Of a stretch of 17,153 nt of DNA, positions 7,725-14,333 are shown piece by piece (the first letter of the stretch is position 1; each line of letters starts with the position of its first letter). Location: assembly GCA_927798255.1 (NCBI GenBank), contig CAKMMH010000016.1, forward strand, positions 1 to 17,153. Direction: 5' to 3'. The notes beneath the pieces were generated by a model. That model saw only the letters and a program-made list of their open reading frames with translations, was not told where the DNA came from and ran no database searches. The position numbers and the translations under genes were made by a program. This stretch comes from an uncultured bacterium (GTDB lineage Bacteria > Bdellovibrionota_C > UBA2361 > CAKMMH01).

Positions 7725-8717
7725 ATGAAAAATGATGCAGTTTTAGCAATAGTTGGAGCTACAGGACTTGTTGGTAGCGAAATGCAAAACGTCCTAAATG
7801 ATTTAAAACTTAAGTTTAAAGATATCAAACTTCTAGCCTCTGAAAATTCAGTAGGTGAGTTATATGAAATAAATGGTGAAAGTTATGAAGTTAAGCTTTT
7901 AACAGAAGATGCTTTTAATGGTGTTGATATTGCCCTTTTTGGAACAAAAAATGAGCTTTCAGAGAAATTTGTAAAAGTTGCGAGTGAAAAAGGTGTTATT
8001 TGTATTGATAACTCGAGTGCGTTTAGAATGAATGAAGATGTTCCACTAGTAGTTCCTGAAGTAAATTTTGATGCGATTAAATCTGGCCAAAAAATTATAG
8101 CAAATCCTAATTGTTCTACTATTCAAATGATACCAGTGCTTGATGCAATAGAAAAAGAAGCGGGTCTAGAAAGAGTTGTCGTTTCTACTTATCAATCAGT
8201 ATCTGGTGCTGGAAAAAATGCTCTTGATGAGCTTTGGAGTCAAACACTTGCCATTTTTAATCAAAAAGAAATTGAAGTTGAGTCGTTTTTACACCAAATC
8301 GCTTTTAATTTAATACCTCAAATAGATATGATTGAAGAAGATGGATATTCCAAAGAAGAATACAAGATGATAAATGAAACAAGGAAGATTTTAAATCTTC
8401 CAGATCTTAAAATTACAGCAACGTGCGTTAGAGTTCCTGTGTTTTTCTCACATGCTGAAAGCATAAATGTTCAAACTAAAAAAGAGATTACTCCACAAAG
8501 ACTTATTGAGATATTATCAAAAAAAGAAGGGATTGTCGTAAATGATAACGTGTATGAATATCCTATGCCAATAGATACAGCAGGTGAAAATGAAATTTTT
8601 GTTGGGAGAATAAGAAAAGATTATTCTGTGCCTTATGGATTAAATTTATGGGTAGTATCAGATAACATAAGAAAAGGTGCTGCACTTAATGCAGTTCAAA
8701 TCATGCAGAAATTATGA
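7725..8717 (+). CDS. asd: Aspartate-semialdehyde dehydrogenase
   Basis: A 330-residue cytosolic enzyme that reduces aspartyl phosphate to aspartate semialdehyde with NADPH, the branch-point step to lysine/diaminopimelate, threonine and methionine. The N-terminal nucleotide-binding loop GATGLVG occupies residues 11-17. The nucleophile is Cys130 in NPNCSTIQM. A conserved basic/His motif follows at RVPVFFSHAES, with His243 as the likely acid-base residue. The length fits the usual ~330-345. The ATG lies after a weak GGGAAA-like element, and an ATG at 7709 in another frame is closed by a stop at once. truA follows after 36 bases with no visible terminator, suggesting co-transcription. In this envelope-bearing cell Asd also supplies diaminopimelate for peptidoglycan. 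Confidence 0.96.
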   Translation: MKNDAVLAIVGATGLVGSEMQNVLNDLKLKFKDIKLLASENSVGELYEINGESYEVKLLTEDAFNGVDIALFGTKNELSEKFVKVASEKGVICIDNSSAFRMNEDVPLVVPEVNFDAIKSGQKIIANPNCSTIQMIPVLDAIEKEAGLERVVVSTYQSVSGAGKNALDELWSQTLAIFNQKEIEVESFLHQIAFNLIPQIDMIEEDGYSKEEYKMINETRKILNLPDLKITATCVRVPVFFSHAESINVQTKKEITPQRLIEILSKKEGIVVNDNVYEYPMPIDTAGENEIFVGRIRKDYSVPYGLNLWVVSDNIRKGAALNAVQIMQKL

Positions 8718-8753
8718 GAAAATATGTACTTTTTTTTATTATAAATTATCAAT

Positions 8754-9506
8754 ATGCAAAATGTACGAATGGTAGTTGAGTATAATGGTGAGTTTTTTCA
8801 TGGCTGGCAAGAACAACCTAATTTAAAGACTGTTTACTCTGAACTTAAACGCGCGCTTAAAATTGTTTTAAAGCAAGATATAAAAGGAATCATCGCATCA
8901 GGAAGGACTGATGCTGGGGTACATGCAAGAGCGCAAGTTGTTAATTTTCATATTGATAATTTAAATATGGATTTAAGAACACTAAGCTATGCTATAAGTA
9001 GCATAATGCGCTATGAATTATCAGTAAAATATATTGATTTTGCGCCACTAGAATTTCATGCGACAAAGGATAGTATAAAAAAACAATATTCATATCATAT
9101 TTTAAATAGACCTAACCCTCCATGTATAGAAAAAGGGCTAGTGTGGCATATAGCAAAAAAACTTAATGTAGAAACTATGAAAAGTGAGGCTAAAAAACTA
9201 ATAGGAGTTCATGATTTCTCTAGTTTTAGAGCAAGTGGTTGTACTGCTAAAAGTCCTATAAAAGAGATCTTTGATATTAATATTAATGAAATTGATGAAA
9301 AAATTATTATTTCAATTATTGGTTCAGGTTTTTTAAAGCAAATGGTCAGAAATATTGTAGGAACTCTTGTTCAAATTGGAAAGGGGCATCATAGAGATAT
9401 TAATGAAATATTAGAAAAGAAAAACAGAATTTATGCAGGACCTACAGCACCTGCATATGGGCTATATATGGATTATGTTGAGTATCCTAATTTTTTAATT
9501 AAATAA
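8754..9506 (+). CDS. truA: tRNA pseudouridine(38-40) synthase TruA
   Basis: A 250-residue cytosolic enzyme converting uridines 38-40 of the tRNA anticodon arm to pseudouridine. The hallmark catalytic segment is SGRTDAGVHA with Asp53 as nucleophile. The N-terminal YNGEFFHGWQ matches the family's Y-x-G-x2-Y/F-x-GWQ. Later family blocks, HDFSSFRASGC and FLKQMVRNIVGTLVQIGKG, are intact, and the length is typical. A recognisable ribosome binding site is absent before the ATG, so expression may depend on coupling to asd, whose stop lies 36 bases upstream. The next 86 bases carry the presumed leuA-leader promoter. Confidence 0.96.
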   Translation: MQNVRMVVEYNGEFFHGWQEQPNLKTVYSELKRALKIVLKQDIKGIIASGRTDAGVHARAQVVNFHIDNLNMDLRTLSYAISSIMRYELSVKYIDFAPLEFHATKDSIKKQYSYHILNRPNPPCIEKGLVWHIAKKLNVETMKSEAKKLIGVHDFSSFRASGCTAKSPIKEIFDININEIDEKIIISIIGSGFLKQMVRNIVGTLVQIGKGHHRDINEILEKKNRIYAGPTAPAYGLYMDYVEYPNFLIK

Positions 9507-9514
9507 TTTTTTTC

Positions 9515-9543
9515 TTGTAAATAATAAAAACTTATCATATAGT
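9515..9543 (+). promoter_or_regulatory. Candidate sigma-70-type promoter for the leuA leader transcript
   Basis: TTGTAA (9515-9520) and TATAGT (9538-9543) are spaced by 17 bases, the ideal spacing, and lie just after truA. A transcript starting near 9550 would include the leader ORF at 9593. Position supports it, but AT-rich background lowers confidence. Confidence 0.45.
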
Positions 9544-9592
9544 GAAAATTAGCAATTTTTAAGATATGTTTTTTTATAAAATAAAGGTAAAA

Positions 9593-9727
9593 ATGATAAA
9601 TATTAATTATAAATATGTAAAATCGATAGGGGGCAATAAAGTCTGTATATTTAATAGTATTAGTGATTTTCAAAATTTTTCTTCTAAAACTCTTCTTATC
9701 TCAAACCTCCTTCTTCTCCTCCTCTAA
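9593..9727 (+). CDS. Leucine-rich leader peptide of leuA (leuL-like, putative)
   Basis: A 44-codon ORF from ATG at 9593, with an AAAGGT ribosome-binding element ending five bases upstream, to TAA at 9725-9727. Its last six sense codons are all leucine (CTC CTT CTT CTC CTC CTC), with another CTT CTT pair at 9692-9697. CTC looks rare in the neighbouring genes, which favour TTA and CTT, so these codons would be sensitive to charged tRNA-Leu supply. The ORF lies 180 bases before leuA, follows a candidate promoter and precedes overlapping inverted repeats. This is the known design of leucine attenuation leaders: the ribosome stalls on Leu codons when leucine is scarce and the downstream RNA fold changes. 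The peptide itself probably has no function. A chance pyrimidine tract is the alternative; only this frame reads it as Leu. Confidence 0.72.
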   Translation: MININYKYVKSIGGNKVCIFNSISDFQNFSSKTLLISNLLLLLL

Positions 9728-9801
9728 GATCTATCTAACTAGATCAAATAAATCTTTTTAAATTTTTTTGAAATTTATTTATTTGTTTATAAATTTTTTT
9801 T
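9728..9801 (+). promoter_or_regulatory. Putative attenuator region: overlapping stem-loops after the Leu codons
   Basis: Immediately after the leader stop, GATCTA (9728-9733) pairs with TAGATC (9740-9745). CAAATAAAT (9745-9753) can pair with ATTTATTTG (9777-9785). AAATTTAT (9771-9778) can pair with ATAAATTT (9789-9796), which runs into a T tract ending at 9801 and so looks terminator-like. The last two pairings exclude one another. The stems are A/T only apart from the first, so stability is doubtful and the assignment of terminator and antiterminator is inferred. Confidence 0.4.
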
Positions 9802-9865
9802 GTGAAGTCTATATCTAGCACTATAAAAATAGTTAATTTGCGTTGTTAGTAAACAAATAAATAAA
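9774..9865 (+). repeat. 15-bp perfect inverted repeat in the leuA leader
   Basis: TTTATTTATTTGTTT (9774-9788) is exactly complementary to AAACAAATAAATAAA (9851-9865), with a 62-base loop. It can be extended by an A-T pair at 9789/9850 and then a G-U pair. It ends 41 bases before the leuA ATG and shares its left arm with the shorter attenuator pairings. Confidence 0.75.
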
Positions 9866-9906
9866 GATTATTTTGTGTATATAATAAAATTAATAAGGAA
9901 AATAAT

Positions 9907-11757
9907 ATGTTAGCTAATGATTTTTTTAACACTCGAGATTCTCATAGTGATAAAGAAGGTAATGTCGGTAAAGATAAACAAGGTAGTAAAAATGATAGTA
10001 AGGATAAAGGCAAGGTCGATAATAAAGAAATTAATAAAGAAAATAGTAGAGATGATAATAATAGTATTGAATTTATCAACTCAAAAATGCCAGATCCTAG
10101 AATCAAATATGATGATTATAGGCAATTTGAACCTAAGATGGATAAAATACTATGGCCTACAAGATATCTAGAACAAGCGCCTATTTGGTGTAGTGTGGAT
10201 TTAAGAGATGGAAACCAAGCATTAAGAAAGCCAATGACTATTGAACAGAAGTTAGAGTTTTGGAATATGCTTATTAAAATTGGTTTTAAAGAAATTGAAA
10301 TAGGATTTCCTGCAGCGTCAAAAGTTGAGTATGATTTTACGAGGTATTTAATCGAATATGATTTAATACCTGATGATGTAACGGTACAAGTTTTATCACA
10401 ATGTAGAAAAGAGCAAATTGAAAAAACTATGGAATGTTTAAAAGGTGCCAAACGGGCTATCGTTCACCTTTATAATTCTACTTCAATTGTGCAAAGGGAA
10501 GATGTATTTCATTTTACTAAAGAACAAACAATTAATCTTGCCTTAACAGGAGTTAATGAATTAAAAAAATTAACTAATAAAACTGATACTAAAATAATAT
10601 TTGAGTATTCACCTGAAAGTTTTACCGGAACTGAACCAGACTTTGCAATTGAGATATGCAACAAGGTTATCGAAGCTTGGGGACCGACAGAAGAAAATAA
10701 AATGATTATCAACCTACCTGCGACAGTCGAACGAACATTCCCAGATATATTTGCAAATCAAGTAGAATATTTTTCAACTAACGTTAAAAATAGAAATTGT
10801 ATAATACTAAGCGTGCACCCACATAATGATATGGGTTGTGCAATAAGTGCTGGATATTTTGCACTTAAAGCAGGAGCTGATAGAGTTGAGGGGACACTTT
10901 TTGGGAATGGAGAAAGAACTGGAAATTTAGATATATATGTATTAGCAAGTGATTTAAGAGTGTTACGAATTTTGCCAAATTTAGATTTTTCAGATGCAAA
11001 TTACATTAAAAATGTTTATGAAAAATCTACTGGAATGAAAATTAATCCAAGACATCCTTTCATAGGAAATTTAGTATTTATTGCTTTTTCAGGCTCTCAT
11101 CAAGATGCTATAAACAAGTGTTTTAAAGCTAGTAAAGAAAGGAAGGATCAATGGAATAATGCATACCTATTAATAGATCCTTCAGATTACAATTTGGTTT
11201 ATGAAGCTGTAGTTGTTAATAGTCAATCAGGAAAGGGGGGAATTTCTTTTAAAATTAATTCAATTCTAGGCTTTGATATGCCAAAAGAAGTACAAGCTGA
11301 CTTTTCGCATATTGTGCAAGATGTATGCGAGGATATCGAAAAAAGAAATCAAACTTTATCAAATGAAGATTTGGTAAAATTGTTTTTTGATAAATATTTT
11401 AAAAAAAGTCCTAATTGTGATTTTTTAGACCTTCAAATAAAGTCAAAGGATGATGAGGTATATGTAAGCTATAAATTACATATTCCTGAAAAAGAATATA
11501 ATTTGCATGGAAAAGGTGAAAATGAAATAAAAGCAGTTAAAGATTCATTTTTTGGTTATATAAAATTTCCTTATATAATTGATGTTATTAAAAACCACTC
11601 GATGAGTAATAATGATGGAGAAATGCAAATTGCTTCTTATGTAAAAATTACTAATGAAGAAACGGGTAAAATTTATTACGGAGTAGGGGTTGGAATTAAT
11701 CATAAAATTGCAAATATAAATGCAGTTTTTTCTGCAATTAATAATATTGAACAATAA
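9907..11757 (+). CDS. leuA: 2-isopropylmalate synthase
   Basis: A 616-residue cytosolic enzyme condensing acetyl-CoA with 2-oxoisovalerate, the first committed step to leucine. The sequence resembles the longer class typified by mycobacterial LeuA. The TIM-barrel catalytic domain spans about residues 85-390. The metal and substrate motifs are RDGNQ (Asp101), HPHND (His304 and His306) and GTLFGNGERTGN (Asn334). A linker follows, then the C-terminal regulatory LeuA dimer domain from about 480, expected to bind leucine for feedback inhibition. The start at 9907 has AAGGAA six bases upstream. Residues 11-52 are a Lys/Asp/Asn/Ser-rich, probably disordered insert before the conserved WPTRYLEQAPIWCSVDLRDGNQ-like region; a later Met61 start lacks comparable support. 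No other leu genes are adjacent. The leucine-codon leader upstream suggests transcriptional attenuation. Confidence 0.95.
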   Translation: MLANDFFNTRDSHSDKEGNVGKDKQGSKNDSKDKGKVDNKEINKENSRDDNNSIEFINSKMPDPRIKYDDYRQFEPKMDKILWPTRYLEQAPIWCSVDLRDGNQALRKPMTIEQKLEFWNMLIKIGFKEIEIGFPAASKVEYDFTRYLIEYDLIPDDVTVQVLSQCRKEQIEKTMECLKGAKRAIVHLYNSTSIVQREDVFHFTKEQTINLALTGVNELKKLTNKTDTKIIFEYSPESFTGTEPDFAIEICNKVIEAWGPTEENKMIINLPATVERTFPDIFANQVEYFSTNVKNRNCIILSVHPHNDMGCAISAGYFALKAGADRVEGTLFGNGERTGNLDIYVLASDLRVLRILPNLDFSDANYIKNVYEKSTGMKINPRHPFIGNLVFIAFSGSHQDAINKCFKASKERKDQWNNAYLLIDPSDYNLVYEAVVVNSQSGKGGISFKINSILGFDMPKEVQADFSHIVQDVCEDIEKRNQTLSNEDLVKLFFDKYFKKSPNCDFLDLQIKSKDDEVYVSYKLHIPEKEYNLHGKGENEIKAVKDSFFGYIKFPYIIDVIKNHSMSNNDGEMQIASYVKITNEETGKIYYGVGVGINHKIANINAVFSAINNIEQ

Positions 11758-11767
11758 TAATAGGAAA

Positions 11768-11947
11768 ATGGGCTTTGCATCCATTAGAATAGTATGGAGG
11801 CAATGTGTTTTCAAACGGTGTTATTTTATATTTAACCCGATAGGTGAAAATGCTCTAAAATACGCCTGTAAAAATAATGTAAATCAAATTATAGCAATTA
11901 TAGTTAGTATGATAATAGAAAGTTTAGTTGAAAAAGATACATCTTAG
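11768..11947 (+). CDS. Possible small ORF or gene remnant after leuA
   Basis: A 59-codon frame whose ATG lies 10 bases after the leuA stop, with AGGAAA just before it. The product has mixed aromatic and basic residues at its start (RIVWRQCVFKRCYF) and a hydrophobic helix-like stretch (NQIIAIIVSMIIESLV). I do not recognise it. It uses codons such as AGG, CGG and CCG that look uncommon in neighbouring genes, and the ribosome-binding spacing is very short. It could be a real small protein, a decayed fragment of another gene, or chance. Confidence 0.25.
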   Translation: MGFASIRIVWRQCVFKRCYFIFNPIGENALKYACKNNVNQIIAIIVSMIIESLVEKDTS

Positions 11948-12328
11948 GAGGGTGCTTAGGAAATATTATTATTAAAGTTTTAAGTGATAACATAATAAAT
12001 CTTATTAAAAGAAAAAAAGGATAAAGAAGTTTTTTAAGATTTATTAATTAATAATTTATAAAAGTTAATAAAGAATTACTTATATATGAAATTTGATTTT
12101 ATTTTTATATTAGTAAATCTTTAAAAATAAATTGTTGTTAAATAAGATATTATTAAATAAAAATAATTATTCTTATAAAATGTAAGATAGTTTTATAGTA
12201 TTTTCAAAAAGCTTCTAACGTTAATTTAAACGCATAATTACATAAATTTTTTTGTTAAAATGCTTAAAAATCATGATAAATTTTTGATAAATAATCTATA
12301 AATTAGGTAAGAAAAAGCCCCTTAATAT
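11948..12328. other. Very AT-rich gap with no recognisable gene
   Basis: The 659 bases between leuA and the exonuclease gene hold the small doubtful ORF at the left and the 12-bp hairpin at the right. Between them is extremely A/T-rich DNA with stops in every frame. I see no tRNA, repeat array or convincing promoter here. There is also no clear terminator directly after leuA. Confidence 0.6.
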
Positions 12329-12358
12329 CAGAGATTAGAATTCTACTTCTAATCTCTG
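12308..12358 (-). terminator. Strong hairpin downstream of the exonuclease gene (probable terminator)
   Basis: CAGAGATTAGAA (12329-12340) and TTCTAATCTCTG (12347-12358) form a perfect 12-bp stem with a 6-base loop. Read on the - strand, away from the exonuclease gene that ends at 12417, the stem is followed by ATATTAAGGGGC and five T. The gap between stem and T tract is longer than usual, so the efficiency is uncertain. Confidence 0.5.
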
Positions 12359-12416
12359 TTGCCTTATTTTATACTTAGTGAAGAAGAGCTTGATAACGAA
12401 GAATAGAAATAAAATT

Positions 12417-13883
12417 TTAAAGAACCTTTGAAATATATGATTCCTTGTAAAATTTATAAAGTGAATCGAGTAACTTAACATCCTCCCTATTTTCTTTCTT
12501 TTCTATTTTTAGATCTTTTATTCTATCTATTAATTCTTTATAACTTTTATGAAAATCATTGTTATCGAGACTATCAAAATTTGAAAATTTATTTAATAGT
12601 AATTTATTCTTTCCTCCATAACGATATTCAGAATACATATTAAGGAACTTAATTTTGTCTTCATTTTGCTTGTTATTAAAATCAATACTATCCCAATCAA
12701 TATTTTTAAGCTTCCATCTTGATAAAACGATGTTTAAATTCTTTGATCTATTTTCTTTTGAAATACAATTATCATTTTCCCAAATAATTTTATGAAGATT
12801 ATCTAATGAATTAAAATCAAGTCTATAAATATCCTGTTCAATATCACAAACAGAAATATCAAAGTAATTTTTAAGATTAATATCTTTTAAATCATCTAGT
12901 GCCTTTAATGCTAAATTATTATATTTATCATCAATTATAATTTCTTTTTGTTGATTAATATTTGGCTTATAAAGAGAAGAAGCTGCAAAGCTATACCAAG
13001 AGATTACTTTTTTCTTAGCTTTTAAGTCCCCTATTTGAATTTCATTATTTTCGATTTTTTTTAAATAATTTTCGTATTTTTCTAAATCTACCCAAAGAGA
13101 ATATTTATCAGAAAAATCCAAAAGAACATAAATTCTATTTTCATAAATTTTAGCATTACTTAAATCATATTGTGGAAAAATCGGGGTAAAAATTTTTTTA
13201 GTGTTTTTATATTCTATATGTTCTGAATATGTTAACTCATAACCCTCATAATCTCTTATATCTGCATTAAAAACTTCTTGTAACTTTTTTGCTAAATTTA
13301 TAGTTAAAATAACGTCATTTCTTGATTCATGTGTTTGTTTACCTAAAAGGACATTATAGTTTTGACATGTTGTTTCTAGTGTAAGTGATAGTTTGTTTTT
13401 TTCTTTACTATTATCATCTTTTACATCACATTTTGAGGTTCTTATAAAATCTGTTCTTACACATGAAAGTTTTCTTACTAAATGAAGTAAATCTCTATAA
13501 ATAATTTTTCCTCTAAAATATGGAGATAGGCCATTTCTAATCATTGAAGTTCTAAGGTACGGAACATCAAATTTTAAGGAGTTATATCCTATTAAAATTA
13601 TCTTTTCACCTTTATTTTTTCCTATCATTTTTGTAAAGAAATCGAAGATCTTTTTCATAGATAGTGTTTCATTTAAATAGTTGTGTTTTTGATGTTCAAT
13701 TACATCAATCCTGTTTGCTAAGATTGCATCAGCTACTGGTAATTCAAGTGGAGAAATTTTTACACTATCTGAACATTCATCTATAATTTCAAACTTGTCA
13801 TCAGTTGCTATAAAACTATAATTTAATATTTGCCCTATAGGCTCTGTTGTGCTTGTTTCAAGGTCAAAAAAAATCGAAATCAT
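12417..13883 (-). CDS. Exodeoxyribonuclease I-like DEDDh 3'-5' exonuclease (SbcB-like)
   Basis: A 488-residue cytosolic nuclease. The DEDDh catalytic set is visible in order: Asp7 and Glu9 in FFDLETS, Asp106 in GYNSLKFDVPYLR, then His185 and Asp190 in THESRNDVILT. The arrangement PVADAILANRID near 50-60, and LSLTLETTCQNYNV before the His motif, follow the ExoI pattern. The length is close to E. coli SbcB (475). ExoI enzymes degrade single-stranded DNA from 3' ends in recombination and mismatch repair. The C-terminal half is Lys/Asn/Asp-rich and poorly recognisable, so the SH3-like and helical extension domains are assumed from length only. Only a weak AAGAAG precedes the ATG. The gene is divergent from the next one, with 69 bases between starts, so promoters probably overlap there. 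Confidence 0.85.
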   Translation of the reverse strand: MISIFFDLETSTTEPIGQILNYSFIATDDKFEIIDECSDSVKISPLELPVADAILANRIDVIEHQKHNYLNETLSMKKIFDFFTKMIGKNKGEKIILIGYNSLKFDVPYLRTSMIRNGLSPYFRGKIIYRDLLHLVRKLSCVRTDFIRTSKCDVKDDNSKEKNKLSLTLETTCQNYNVLLGKQTHESRNDVILTINLAKKLQEVFNADIRDYEGYELTYSEHIEYKNTKKIFTPIFPQYDLSNAKIYENRIYVLLDFSDKYSLWVDLEKYENYLKKIENNEIQIGDLKAKKKVISWYSFAASSLYKPNINQQKEIIIDDKYNNLALKALDDLKDINLKNYFDISVCDIEQDIYRLDFNSLDNLHKIIWENDNCISKENRSKNLNIVLSRWKLKNIDWDSIDFNNKQNEDKIKFLNMYSEYRYGGKNKLLLNKFSNFDSLDNNDFHKSYKELIDRIKDLKIEKKENREDVKLLDSLYKFYKESYISKVL

Positions 13884-13952
13884 TATTTCTAACTTCTTAA
13901 AATATGTTTAAAATATATATAGATATTATCAATATATAAGGAATACGTCAAA
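13884..13952. promoter_or_regulatory. Divergent intergenic region, presumed back-to-back promoters
   Basis: 69 bases separate the start codons of the minus-strand exonuclease and the plus-strand C_GCAxxG_C_C gene. The stretch is almost pure A/T with several TATAAT-like hexamers, so individual -10 boxes cannot be assigned reliably. AAGGA near 13938-13943 is the ribosome binding site of the + gene. Confidence 0.4.
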
Positions 13953-14309
13953 ATGAGTATTTATGATTTTAAAGAACAAATAGATAGGTATTTTCATGGT
14001 AAGGAAGGCTATAATTGCGCGCAGACTGTACTTAGTATTCTAAAAGATTCATGTGACATAAGCAATATTACTAACGAAGAAATTATTAATGCGAAATCTT
14101 TTGGTGGAGGACGAGCCCCTAATGGTTACTGCGGAGCATTATATGGGGTACTTTTAGCATCAGATGATGATAATAAAAGTAAGCAAATTTTAAATGATTT
14201 TAAAAAAGAAATCGAAAACCTTACTTGCCGTGAGATTAAGCAAGTTAATAAAAAATCATGTAAAGAATGTATCTTAGCGGCTCTTAATAGTTTCTTAAAT
14301 AATAATTAA
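13953..14309 (+). CDS. C_GCAxxG_C_C family small cysteine protein
   Basis: A 118-residue cytosolic protein of the C_GCAxxG_C_C family, whose function is not established; conserved cysteines suggest redox or metal binding. Seen here: Cys22 in GYNCAQTVL, the central block FGGGRAPNGYCGALYG with Cys60 (family GCAxxG, here CGALYG), and Cys92, Cys103 and Cys106 near the C terminus (TCREI, SCKEC). Cys34 is extra. The length is typical. AAGGA lies about ten bases before the ATG. The stop is 24 bases from the GTG start of the symporter gene, so the two probably form an operon. Confidence 0.85.
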   Translation: MSIYDFKEQIDRYFHGKEGYNCAQTVLSILKDSCDISNITNEEIINAKSFGGGRAPNGYCGALYGVLLASDDDNKSKQILNDFKKEIENLTCREIKQVNKKSCKECILAALNSFLNNN

Positions 14310-14333
14310 TTAAATTTTAAAAGGACATATTTT

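Noticed and set aside
11545..11814. Minus-strand ORF across the end of leuA
   Set aside because: It is antisense to the leuA coding sequence, with composition typical of a shadow frame and no recognisable domain.
11945..11975. AGGAGGGTG motif as the start of a gene
   Set aside because: The frame after the GTG closes within a few codons.
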